Positions 23,169 to 35,200 of a stretch of 64,000 nt of DNA are shown here, piece after piece. Where the stretch lies: assembly GCA_964020155.1 (NCBI GenBank), contig OZ026549.1, forward strand, positions 1,335,133-1,399,132, written 5' to 3'. Both the position numbers and the translations under genes were made by a program. The notes under the pieces are model-generated. The model made no database searches, was not told where the DNA came from, and saw nothing but the letters and a program-made list of their open reading frames with translations. Source of the stretch: Chondrilla cf. caribensis (lineage: Eukaryota > Porifera > Demospongiae > Chondrillida > Chondrillidae). How positions within the stretch are numbered: position 1 is the stretch's first letter; each line of letters opens with the position of its first letter.

Positions 23169-24840
23169 TCACCAATCTTCAAATGGTGAATCCACAGATC
23201 CTTCACCAAAGCTGCACAGGGGAAGTCCAACAGTGAGTACTAACAGGTGCACAGAGTTAAGATAGTGAACACACTGATTGTGTGTGATGGGGTGTGCTGT
23301 GAGTGTGCATGTAATTGAAGTACGTACGTATGTACCATTCAGGTACAGTGCAGACCTTAGCATGACACACACAGTACTCGTGTACAAGTAATCAACTGGA
23401 CATAAGTACCCATGTATGTACAGTAGAAAACTATTGAGACAAACTACAAGGGACCCACAAAATCAGTTCTTGTTATCGGATGTTCTTATCAGGATTCCCT
23501 TACCATAGGTACACTACTACAGTAAACCAAAGCTCTTGAATTGGTTTGTATTGAGGAGACATTTGTCTTAAAGGTGTTTGTTCCTGTTTGTTTGTTTGTT
23601 GGTCTCTACTGTATGCACATGTACATTCCACTAATGAATACAAGCAGAGTTGAGTGTGAGGTGTGATCGTAGTATATGTGTGTACATATATGGACATGAT
23701 AGTGGGTACACATGTACTGTACACACCCCTCATGTATGCCAGTACGTACCTGTAAGAGTCATTGGAAGGTAGGGGGATAACAAACTCATCTACTTTTCCA
23801 TTCTGTTTGGACGGCTGGTGCTGTTCTTGCTTGGCTGCCTTCTCCTTCATTACAATCTCCATGTACTTCTACAGCACAGGGTCCACATGTACATGTGAAT
23901 ATCAGTGTAGTCACCAGAAAAAAAATTAAAAAGGGTGGTGGGTTATTGTGGTATTTATATAGCATCACGATGTCAATGTCGAGACACCCCTAGTATCAAT
24001 AAAAACAGCTGAACCACAAGGACAAGGATGGTTATGATAAAAAATTAGAATTTGACAACATTTTAACATATTACCCTACACTCACTAATGTAGTGTAATA
24101 TGGGTATTGTTGTGTGGGCAATTTCTTGCTAGATCAGTACCAATACATGCACTTAAGTGCACCAATCAAAGCAATTTTTTGTGCACTCGGGATTTTTCGA
24201 AGAGCTTGCACAATGCCTCCTCTGAGCTTCGCCTCAACAGCACAACAGCAGAACAAAACATGCCATCAGTGCCAGATGCATCCTCAGTTTACAGCACAAA
24301 TGGGAAATCGCTACCCCATTCAGGATTAAATCCTGTCAGTCTGCGTTTACCTTGGGGTAAATTGTCATTATCAGCACTTCTCTTACTCATCGAGATTAGA
24401 AATACGAAATAATAATCGGTGCAAGTTCTTTCGAACGACACGTGTGGGTACGTATGAACGTGGTTGATTAATATGCATAAAAATGGCGTCAATCCGACGC
24501 GCGTACATTTATTGCCTCGCGTTATCTAAACAGCTGACACAAGGGGGAAATCTGTTTGATAGTCTCAGGAAAGGAAGGATCATTACAAATGAAGTGAAAT
24601 TTCAAATCTAAAAAGGGCGGTCCGCCCTGCAAATTCGGCCTGGCGAGAACACTGGAATATGATATGTATGCAGATAATACTACACACAGTATGTACATAC
24701 ACTGTACGTATGTATGTGTGAGCCTAGTATGTACATACAGTTGTACTGTATATACATATGACAGTGTACTACTTGATGTACCATTTCAGCTTCTTTCTCA
24801 GTGGCTCTCTTTGTCAGTTCATCAATAATTGACTTCATTT
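23169..24840 (-). CDS. 3' exons of an unrecognised gene, copy 2
   Basis: Same three exons as 7706-8439: 24782-24840, 23750-23868 and 23169-23211, all borders and lengths (59, 119, 43 bp) conserved. A 752-bp element (23903-24654) has landed in the intron between the first two. Small changes (MKSIIDELTKRATEKEAEM) keep the frame. No upstream exons seen. Confidence 0.5.
23903..24654 (-). mobile_element. hAT-like element fragment
   Basis: Ends CAGTGTAGTCACCAG and CTGGCGAGAACACTG are imperfect inverted repeats, with GAATAT on both sides (23897-23902, 24655-24660). The minus strand encodes MSKRSADNDNLPQGKRRLTG and FNPEWGSDFPFVL, like the N-terminus of hAT/ZMYM-type proteins, then a stop. Absent from the equivalent introns in the other three copies, so it inserted after duplication. 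Confidence 0.7.
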
Positions 24841-25020
24841 CTGGAGGAACATATGTACATACATAATTACACGAATCAACATTCATCACAGATTCTACTC
24901 ACATTTACAGCACACAAGTACAGTAGGTTACAGTACAGGATGTACACACATACGTGTACATGTATTAGTTATACCGTGCTCTTGATGGGTACATGGGAAT
25001 ACACTCAGTGTTAGGAAGAG

Positions 25021-25230
25021 ATACCACTTTGCCCTCCCTACATTGCTTCATAACACTAACCTGTGCACGTTTGCACATTTACAATTTTCAATTTTCGCGG
25101 ATGCTGGCCAGAGTCACGCGACAGAACAGCGAGAACGCCTAGTTTGCGGATAAAATTTTCGCGGATGTTAGGCAAACCGCAAAATCCGCGAAAATTTTGT
25201 CCCGCAAATATTTCCCGCTATACGGTATCA
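25021..25230. mobile_element. MITE-like insert in the hairpin loop
   Basis: About 200 bp with repeated TTTTCGCGGAT motifs in both orientations, ending CCCGCTATACGGTA. It is flanked by direct copies of ACTTTGCCCTCCCTACATTG. Absent from the copy-1 hairpin (8600-8660) and identical in the duplicate at 39862-40071. Family not identified. Confidence 0.55.
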
Positions 25231-25913
25231 CTTTGCCCTCCCTACATTGCTTCCTAACACTGGGCATGTTCCCATGTAGCCAACAATAGTGGGCATAACA
25301 AATATGTATCCCGTCAAACCTGAACGTGGTAACAAAGAGAGCTAGCGAGAAAGAAGCTAAAATGGTGGATCAAGTAGTACTCTGTCATATGCATGCATGT
25401 ATGTGTACTGGGCACATACATATGCACGTATGTACATACATAACCTACACACATCTACATAATATGTACAATAATATCTACTCAACGGAGCAACATTCCT
25501 ACATGTTATCAGCGTATGAATTATACGAACACTCATTAGATCACGTGTGGACCAGCCGCTGTACGGTTTGCTGAGAATATCACATGTAGTCTGTCTATCA
25601 TCGACTAACGAAGAATAGAACTCACTCGTATATGATGTCCTCTAGTCCTTCAAGTCACAGGTCTTCGAGAAGACATTAGAAGGGTGTCCACTCGTTCTCG
25701 ACAAACATTGAGCATATCAGACGATCCAGTTTCCTCCCTGTCCCTGGACCATGCAGTCAATTGCAAAAGGTTGATAGCGAGACGATTATTGAAGAGGGAA
25801 TTCCTGTTTCTCACAGACTAACAGGAGTGTATATTTACCTGGACACACCCACCTAACTGACATTCGTTCGCTAACTTCGTTAAACTTGTTATCCTGTAGC
25901 AGTACGTAGATTG

Positions 25914-27425
25914 ATGACAGAAAAAGCGACATCTTCCAGTTCTCCAGAGGATAAGGAATCTTCGTGTTGTCAGTTGAAAGGTAACGCAATGGCTGAGACG
26001 TAGATCCCTCTTTCGACCCGGCCAAAGTCCAAGTATTGAAGATTCGATCTGGTAAGCTTCATTGTGTAGTCACTGATCGATAGTCACTCTCTGGTTTATA
26101 CATCAAAGTACCCTAAAGCTAGCTATTGTCACTGGTTTTGTTCTGTCGGTGGAGTATTGCGGGGTAACTTGGAACACTGCGGTACGTATCTCGGAATCAA
26201 TGCCAGCTCCTCGAGCACTAGTGCTGATCAGGAGCTACTGATGTACGTCCATGTCTGTGTTATCTACTACTGGACAGGTGATTCGATATCGGAAGACACT
26301 TGCAAATTGTCCATAGGTGAAGATTAACGTTGTCCGAAGACGCTCATTCCCCAGTTCCCCAGGTGTTCCCGGTTGCCCCGCTTTTCCTCATCATGATCAG
26401 TGATGTTACCGAGTACGGGATCGTAGCTTTATCGCTGCTATACGTTCATAGATACAGACTAGCTACTAGTATAGGTCCTGGCAGACACCATTGGACGTGC
26501 TAGACGCTTTGTACGTCCACTCCACCTTTCACAGTCACTTGTGTCAGCTGTTCAGTGTTGCTTAAGCTCGTTAACTTCTTATTCAAATGTAGGTGGTAGT
26601 AGAAAGAGGCCAGATCAGCCTTGTTCTAGTTCGAGTCTGCAAAGCAAGCGTTCCAGGGAGAACAGTGACATTGGTGGTGAGTACAGTTCCCCATGTAGCC
26701 CATTTCACATGTCACTGAACCCTGTACTGCAGTTCCTCCACTTGTCCTCTCAGTGCAGTACTGTATAATGTGTGAACAACTCAGTCACTTGTGATCAATC
26801 ACTGACTGATACTGTTTATGTACTGTTTGAAGTGAACTGGAAGAGAGTGTTGTTTTCAGAACCTGTACAATGACATGGACACATGTATTTCCTCACTATC
26901 TACAGGACTACATACTGTGTGTTCTTCACTTACCTATTTGATATAAAATACTATGATACACGATAATGGCAACTCACGACATACTGTGATACATAACAAT
27001 CATGATACAATATCATACAGTGTTTCATATGGCAATTCAGAGCATTTCCATAAAGGGTGTCCAAACAAGTCATTATCCAGTACACAGACCTCTGACCTTT
27101 GATCAGCTGATTGTCACATGTTAATTAATTAACTGTGGTAGATAGTGCAGCTATGTAATTCCATCTGTTTGTAGCCGTTATGGAGGTTCTGAGCATGCTA
27201 ACCAACTGATCTTTATCTTGACAACCTGACTAGCAGTAAAATGTCTACAGTGGTAGCTATACCTGTAGTGATCAACATGTGATCCGGATGCAATATTGTG
27301 ATATGGAATATATCGTGGTACTAACCTGTATAGTATTGTGGTACAGATTTTCCTGTATTGTGGTAACACTAGTGTGCATGTGTGGTGTGTGTGTATGTGT
27401 GTGTGTGCGTGCGTGCGTGCGTGTG

Positions 27426-27485
<60 letters not shown>

Positions 27486-28732
27486 TTAATAAGTTTGGCA
27501 GATTAACTGGGTATCCATTACTGATTGTAGATGTAATCTGGTACTGGGATATTGTGATGGATAAAAAGGTTTGGCAGATGACCAGAATACACTGTATGTG
27601 TTGGTGTACATGTGTGTTTGTTCATCATACTCAGACGCACATACACAGATGTGTACACACGTAGGTATGTATGCTCTTGATGATGTCTCTGTGTTGTCTG
27701 CAGCTCCTCGACATGTCCCTGCTGGGCCACACTCCATGATATCACCTCAGTCTCAACCTCCTCTCAACCAAGAGACTGTGAATCCTTTTGCTGGATCATA
27801 TCCTCCCTCCTCCACAATGATGGACGGCAATAACTCCAGTGAGTTGTGGTGCTGGTGTACACTCTTGTCCTCCCCTACATGTATGTACATTATTCAGCCC
27901 ACTTGCTCACCCAAAGTTTCCTATTTGTATGTACATACATACTTTTAAGTACATACGTTTGTGTGCATATTATGTAGAATAATATTAAAGGTCTGTATGT
28001 ATAATGTGTAATACATGTACCTATGTATGTCTATATCTCCTTTCATGCCTCTCTGCTTATGTCCTTCCAGTACCACTGTCCAGTGACCCTATCAAGCAGG
28101 TACAGAGTGTGTCATCTCTGGTGGCATCTCCTGGACCTATCTCAGACCCATTCACACCCGATATCAAGGTACATGTGTATGTACACAGATGATGAATGTA
28201 GTTGTGGCTATTTCAGTATACAAATCTTATGTACATAATATAATATTGTGTAGGAACTGATATGTACGTATAATATACGTATGCACATATGTACATACGT
28301 ACCTACACCAATATTGTGTAAACTTGGGTTTGTGACAATGTGACTCCTCACTCCGCTATTGATCAAATGAAGAGTCCCACTCCCATGACAAGTGGACAGA
28401 AACTGGAAGTTTCCGATTTGAAATCAACTCTGAAGAGAATGAATCAGAAGCCCATACTGACCAGTCCAACACAGCCAGTTCCTCCTTCCAACGCTACCAT
28501 CCCCAAACCCAGTCCTTCAACACTGTCCCAGGCACCTTCACTAACATCACCACCATTGACCACCCCGGGGGAACCCACCCAGCCAGTGTCAGTAGCACCT
28601 GTATCAACACCAGTTGAGAAAGGAGCACCCAGTACCAAGGTTGTGCCTAATCCTCAGCTGAAGGAAGGTGTGTTCTACATATGTACTATGTGTGTGTGTG
28701 TACTCTGTATGACTAGGCATACGTACCCAAGG

Positions 28733-28792
<60 letters not shown>

Positions 28793-29643
28793 TGTGTATA
28801 GCAGCTGACAGCTTCTCCTCAAATGGGTGTGGTTTCAACAGCCCCTCCTCAAATGAGTGTGGTTTCGATAGCCCCTATTGAAATGGGTGTGGTTCTGAAC
28901 AGCCCCTCCTCAAATGGGTGTGGTTCTGAACAGCCCCTCCTCAAATGGGTGTGGTTCTGAACAGCCCCTCCTCAAATTTATATCGTTCCAACAGCCCCTC
29001 CTGGAATGGGTGTTGTTCCAACAGCCCCTCCTCAAATGGGTGTGGTTCTGAACAGCCCCTCCTTAAATGGGTGTGGTTCTGAACAGCCCCTATTCAAATG
29101 GGTGTGGCTCTGACCAGTCCTCCCTTGTAAGCACCCCCTCCTCAAACAGATGCGTTGAAGTTAAGCCATATTGCTAGCCATATCTTCAAAGGATCAATGA
29201 TTCCTTGACATGTGACCTCCTTGGAGTATGGTTCCAGAGCACCATATATCCATTGTGTTGTTGTGGTGTTCCACATCTCTTGTTGTATGATCAACTTTCC
29301 CATCTCCCCTCCCAACCCTCTCCACAAGATCTGTTGGACGTGATGCAGCATTCATCCAGCAGGTAGAGGAGACCATCAGACAACTGGTAAAAGTAGCCTT
29401 AAAAGTGAGACCTCTTGGTGTGCACACCCACTCCAGTACCAAATGTACCTGTCATATTATGTATGTATACACATGTGCATTCCACTCCAGTACCATATGT
29501 ACATATGTACGTACGTATGTATACACATGTACATTCGTACATACATGCCTTCATGTCTACTCTTACGTACATATGTACTTGGTACCTTATATGCACACGC
29601 ACGCACACACACGCACGCACGCACACACACACACACACAAACA

Positions 29644-29737
<94 letters not shown>

Positions 29738-29738
29738 G

Positions 29739-29821
<83 letters not shown>

Positions 29822-29836
29822 GGCACACACACATGG

Positions 29837-29901
<65 letters not shown>

Positions 29902-31255
29902 GCATGCTAGCATGTGTCCACCCACATACGTACACTGTTGTACATGATGAACGTACACACACTGCTTTTCATTATGTATAGTATGCACATACATACAACT
30001 ACTTCATGTGTACATGTACATACACATTGGTACATTAGTACACTGTTGGACAAATTCATTACTATAACTCTCACTACTTGTTCTGTTCATACTCCTCGTA
30101 GAAGGCCACACCCCAGCACCACGCCTTCCCACCCACCACCAGACATAGAAGACAAGGCATCCATGAGCTATCTGAAGCCTACGGGTGTGATTCTCAGAGT
30201 TTTGATGAAGAACCGAAAAGAAGTGTAACAGTCTACACCACAAGGTACAGTGGATGTGTGCAGTGTGTGTACCTACTAGTAATTCTCCATGTATTGTGTG
30301 TATGTATATGTAGTTCTCCATGTAGTGTATGTATGTATATACATGTATCTCTATGTATTGCAGTGTGTATCGCTATATTATATGGGTATATAGTGCGTAT
30401 CTCCATTATAGTGCATGTATACAATTCATAGGTAGTGTGTATTGTGTACACTATAAAACACTGGTGGAAATATTCCACTATTTCTGGTGGATTAGATGAC
30501 TTGTATGTATCACCATGTATGCTCAAGAATTGCTGTGGTAGTGTGGGAGTGCAAATACTTCGTGGGGGCTGGAATATGTTTGTTTATATAAGTACATGCA
30601 CATTTGTAGACAAGCCACACACCACCACTTCCCCCACACCCAAAGTATGACATTGTACATTCTTGTCACACTATACTTTGTTGTATTCATTTTGTCTCTT
30701 CACCATTAACAACCATGACAATATTTGAGCATGCAGGTGATGACACACATTCATCAAATCCACCAATAATGGTGGAATGTTTCCACCAGTGTTTTTATGG
30801 TGTACCTCTATGTAGTGTATAGTGTGTTTCTATGTAGGTAGGGTGTGTGTCTAATATGTAAGTATCTCTATATTATGTATTGAATGGGTTGGTAGTGTGT
30901 AGTGAGTGTGTATTCATATTTGGTCCCCCAAATTTGTCTTACATTCCCACACAAATGTCAGCGAGGTACATCCACCAGGTATGCTGTAATCTCATACCTG
31001 AGATGTTCCATGAGAGCTCACGGATATGTAATATGAAATGTCCGGACAGGAGGACAGACAACACTACCATCTATCACTCAGTCCCTGGAGGACCCCTGTG
31101 TACAAGTGTTGATCAGTCCCCTCCTCCCTCCCTACAGGCAATCTTACTTACAGAGTGTCCCTCTGATGAAGTACATACACCAGAAGCCTCCATCCTATCA
31201 GCCGAGACCTGCCAACCTTGAATCTATCAACACAAGTAGACAAAAGTGTGTATGA
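25914..31255 (+). CDS. Proline-rich gene with C-terminal R3H domain, copy A
   Basis: Exons with matching phase: 25914-25980 (MTEKATSSSSPEDKESS), 26593-26676 (Ser/Arg-rich, KRPDQPCSSSS), 27704-27838 (Pro-rich with NPF), 28071-28168 (SDPIKQVQ, DPF), about 28337-28667 (Pro/Thr/Ser-rich), 29329-29404 (RDAAFIQQVEETIRQLVK), 30102-30244 (R3H) and 31138-31255 (KYIHQKPPSYQPRPANLE, stop). R3H domains bind single-stranded nucleic acid. The 3' part resembles the C-terminus of NFX1-type factors, but no NFX1 zinc fingers are seen. The acceptor of the fifth exon appears deleted here, unlike copy B. A tandem repeat at 28805-29130 sits where a linking exon is needed, and its best frame has a stop, so the 5' and 3' halves are not proven to be one gene. 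Confidence 0.5.
27390..27481. repeat. (GT)n microsatellite
   Basis: GT/GCGT run in an intron of the R3H gene; counterpart at 42295-42378. Confidence 0.97.
28738..28785. repeat. (GT)n microsatellite
   Basis: GT run directly after the proline-rich fifth exon; counterpart at 43701-43759. Confidence 0.97.
28805..29130 (+). repeat. Degenerate 31-bp tandem repeat
   Basis: About ten imperfect units of type AACAGCCCCTCCTCAAATGG plus GTGTGGTTCTG. One frame begins like coding sequence (TASPQMGVVSTAPPQMSVV), so an ancestral exon may have expanded. Counterpart at 43770-44140 with different unit order. Confidence 0.85.
29591..29899. repeat. Long (AC)n microsatellite
   Basis: About 300 bp of AC with a few GGGC interruptions. 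The duplicate at 45076-45133 is only about 58 bp, showing rapid length change. Open frames across it are artefacts. Confidence 0.98.
30102..30244 (+). CDS. R3H domain exon, copy A
   Basis: 143-bp exon encoding AFPPTTRHRRQGIHELSEAY, then GCDSQSFDEEPKRSVTVYTTR. The Arg-x3-His spacing (RQGIH) with HEL-EAYG and EEPKR matches the R3H signature of NFX1-type proteins. Splices in phase 2 to 31138-31255. Confidence 0.8.
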
Positions 31256-32029
31256 TATTATTGTACATATCAATGTATTGGTCTTTGGTACTTGTCTGTC
31301 AGCTACACCTCAGTAAATGTGTGTACAATGTTCCTGTTATGTACATCTTGTGAGTGATAGCACGATGTATCCTTTGTTATTTCTGTGTCTTCACACTCAT
31401 CTTAAGCATTGTATGGTAATCACACTGGTTAACATGAGCAAACAAAGACTCACTCACGGATATTACTTTGTGTAAGGACTTGTACCCCTGTGGTATATTG
31501 TAGCCAGTGTGGCTGCTTTTAGAAATGATGTGAGTTCAGAAGAATGTATCACCTTGTATTGTGCAGGGAACCATCAGTGGAGGGCAAAGTGGACTATTTT
31601 GAAGGAGATTACTAGTTTGACTGTAGGTCTCATTATTAATTATTATATAATATTCATACTATATTGTAATGATATGGTTATCACCATTAATTCATATTAA
31701 TTTTATTGATCAAGTTTTATAATATTCAGAGGTATAATAATGCCCATGCATGAGAAATTGAAAAGGTAATTGCAGACTATATAACACCTCTAGCTATATA
31801 CAATGTATAATATGGAGGAAAGGTCATTATTATTCATTACAATAATAGATGCCTCCATAATATTATTATGCCAAACTATGATGCACAATGAGATGAATAT
31901 AATATACGCTCGGACATGTACACTGCAAGCTATGAACGTATAATCGAGTGTGGACCTGCATGGACGTATACATGTACGTACACGTGCATCTCGTATCATC
32001 ACAGTATAGGGCTTGTCACAATCCATGCC
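31256..32029. other. Intergenic region between R3H gene and NLR-3
   Basis: Mostly AT-rich. A block at 31500-31625 is conserved at 46342-46470, including its short open frame (NDVSSEECITLYCAGNHQW), and may be UTR or an unrecognised exon. No other gene is visible. Confidence 0.5.
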
Positions 32030-32214
32030 GCGATCGATATCGCGAGTGGTTCGTGCACGTGATATCGCCTTATTAGGCACACATTCGCATTTCTATTCGC
32101 AATCGCGTGAAGAGCAGCACATTATCGATCTCCTCCTGTGGACGAAATAAGCTCAGAGCTACTCTTGACTAGATCTTCCCGTTAGCTGTTCTTCGAATCT
32201 AAAGACGTGACGCA
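32030..32214 (+). promoter_or_regulatory. Putative promoter of NLR-3
   Basis: Locally CpG-rich stretch just before the leader exon, with GATATCGCGAG, a CACGTG E-box (32056-32061) and GATATCGCC. Conserved upstream of NLR-4 (46815-46999, CACGTG at 46838-46843). No TATA box is obvious. Assignment is by position and conservation only. Confidence 0.4.
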
Positions 32215-35200
32215 ATGGCTGAGAAGTACCCCTCTCTCGAGCTCGGTCCCGCCAAAGTCAAAGGACCGGAACTTCGATCTGGTGAGTTCGGTTTGTATTA
32301 GATCGAGCCGTACAAGTGTCGTATGAGGTTTCATCTAGGTATATCGTATCATCCAGTGTAGTGTCGAGGTCTTAAATATTCGTACGCGTATTTATGTGCA
32401 CATCGTCGAATGACACACTCGATGTACGTCCACTCCACCTTTCACAGTTGTTAGCTATACTTGGGTCAACTGTTCAGTGTTAAGTGCTGACCTGTTGATA
32501 GATGATCCCCAGCAATTCTAGCTCATGCACGAACGCTTAAACTTGTTCAACCATGCAAGAGGCATTGTTGTGCATGTGTAATGTATGACATACATCCTAA
32601 CTCTTGTCTACACATATACTGTGCATGTGTACAGATTAGTGACATCAAGTATCTATGGTGACATTCTTAGTTCCTTCCACTCACAGACAATCCAGTCAAG
32701 ACCACATTGCAGGAGCGTTATGCCTATCTAAGGAAAAACTTATCCGTTGACAATGATTTGTCAGCAAAGCTGTTTGGATGGAAGCCACAGCTGTTGGATG
32801 AACCAACCTTTACTGAAATCAGAGCTCTAAATGAGCATGGCAAAACTTATGAAGCATTTCAGAAATGGTACCAATTTGCTGAATTGGGATATACCGAGGA
32901 GAGACTAAGAGTGTTTTGTGAATGTCTGGAAGAGGTAGGGAAGGAAGCCAAGCCGAAGCTGATTGAAGTGGCCAAGAAGATAAGAAGAAAACTATTGAGA
33001 GGTGTTTAGTGTGATGTTGTATGTACAGTAAATGGTGTAGTGTGTGGAGAGACCTGTGACTGCATGTATGCACTAAACAGTGTTTTCCCTGTAGTTGGCT
33101 GACATGTCATCTCTTTTCTTAAAATAAGCATATTGATTGATTTCCATTAGATGTGTGAATATGACCCTTTATGCATGGACCATCACAATGTACTTCATAT
33201 ACGTACCTAGTTTTATATGCTATGTTCTCGCTAGCCTAGTGAGGTTTGACTGTACTTCACATCTTCCTCACTGATCTACTGTTTTCCAATCTCATTCCAC
33301 CAGTGGCAAGATCCAAAATATTGACATGCCATTAAAAATTACATAATATTATGCTGATTTATGTACTAACATTTCACATGCCAGTATATGTATGTAGGTC
33401 ACCTTCCTCATTTTCCCTGTATCATTAGAATCCTCCAGCACTCATGATATACCAGGTCCTGTTGACAGACCACAGGGAAGTACACAGAAAGTGAGTTAGT
33501 ATCTGACCTCATTGTCCATAGATTCAAGCAGTACAGCACTCCTTTATACTTGATTCCACCATGGATGGTATACTAAGGGATCCATGATTCCCTCATGAGG
33601 GTGAACTGGTGTATGTTAGGAGTTCATTGTTTGTATAGGTGGTCATGTTATGTAAACTCACCATGGGGTCTGTTGTGACAGTTGTAGGCTTGGGGTCTCC
33701 ATCACACTGTATTCCTACATTCCTATACCAACTGTGTATACCACATACTAGGTATGTGTGCACTGTGTATATCAGTGATTGATGTCCTAGTCTCTCACTG
33801 TATATTGTAATGGTGTAAAGTGTGGCATACTTGTATATACTACTGTATATATCTATATTGCAATGTTATAATATATGTAAAGCTTAGCATATTTTAGTTC
33901 GGCTCATTCATAAATAAGCTATTTACATATGCTCCCTAGGATCAACTTGGGGACCCACTGGTCCAGAAACTGAAGGGCCATGCCTACAACCAATATGAAA
34001 GGTTCAAGGTAGGAGAAGGAGGGAAGAAAATGGAGTACGTTCGACTAGCAGTACTCCTGGGCCAGCCAGATGTACCAAGGAAACCAGAAACTGCAAATGA
34101 TCCTATTGTTTTCCTCCAAAAGTTCAGAGACTGCGGAGGAGAAGGCAAGAAGGTCAATCATTACATAGATGCCTCAGAGCTTCTTCGCAAAGGGAGTGAT
34201 AGTCTGAGGGTCATCTACGGTCATGCAGGTATCGGGAAGACAACCCTTCTGAAGCATATCAGCCGAGCACTAGCCAGGAAGGAAGTGGAGAGTGACTACA
34301 ACTTAGTGCTCTATTTTCCTCTGAGGGAGAAGACTGTGTCTAGTGCCAAGGACCTGGAGGAGCTGCTGTCATACTACACCTCAGGAGACAGGAAACTGGA
34401 CCTCTCTGAGTTGAGCCAATCTCTGATCGATACATCAGGAAAAGATGTTCTCTTCATCTTCGATGGAGCCGATGAAGTCAGAGAACTCCTCTCTACTCAA
34501 AACGGTAGCATCTTCCAGGAAATCATTCAAGGTCAAAGCCTTCCTCAAGCCAATGTGATTGTCACCAGTCGTCCCGGAAGCCTCCCATTCCTTCACGAAC
34601 ACAGTACAGTGTTCTACGAGATTCATGGATTTGATGAAGAATCCATCCAAAGCTATGTCCGTGAATTCTTCCAAGCCAAACCTGAGGAAGGACAGAAGAT
34701 GCTGAATGAGCTGTGTTCCCGTCCGGACCTCATGGGAGGGGCCCACATTCCAATGAATCTCTTCATCTTCTGTTCCATTTATGCAGGTCGTAAATTTCCT
34801 CCCACAATGACACTCTGTTATAAACAGTTTACTTGTAATGTGATCATGAGGGAATGTAAGAAGAGCGGCATCCCCTGTAGAGTGGACCCACTCCTCAATC
34901 GTTTATCAGATGACGTGAAGAGATTGTTGGAGTCCCTTAGCTCATTGGCCTATGAAGGCATGATGAAGACTCCGCCCACCTTTGTGTTTGATGAAGACGA
35001 CATCCAAAGAGCTTTCCCCACCCTTCAACCGGAAGCACTCATCGAGGAATCTCTCTTCAAAGGACTCCTCCACCAACACTCCAGCTTGGTTGGGTTCGAA
35101 ACCAGATGTAGTTTCAACTTTTCCCACACGACCAATCAAGAATTCTTCACCGCCTATCACATCTCTCAGCTTTCAACAAACGAGCAAATGAAGTTTTTGA

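Larger units (their letters stand above)
24660..31700. repeat. Segmental duplication, copy A
   Basis: Nearly identical to 39500-46550. The offset is a constant 14,841 bp from about 25,060 to 27,000, then changes where microsatellites shrink and a MITE inserts (44489). It includes the inverted repeat, the leader exon, the proline-rich exons and the R3H exons. Very high identity in introns indicates a recent event or conversion. Confidence 0.85.

Noticed and set aside
29399..29994. Several 130-188 codon frames of Cys-Val or His-Thr repeats on both strands
   Set aside because: Dinucleotide repeat artefacts; all frames are open because the (AC)n tract has no stops.
25914..31255. Full-length NFX1 gene
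   Set aside because: Only the R3H tail resembles NFX1; no NFX1-type zinc fingers are present in any frame between 25.9 and 31.3 kb.
32570..32640. Possible second Ser-rich exon in NLR-3 as in NLR-4
   Set aside because: The intron from 32282 to 32686 has no counterpart of GGSSKRPDQPC; NLR-3 joins leader to CARD-like exon directly in phase.
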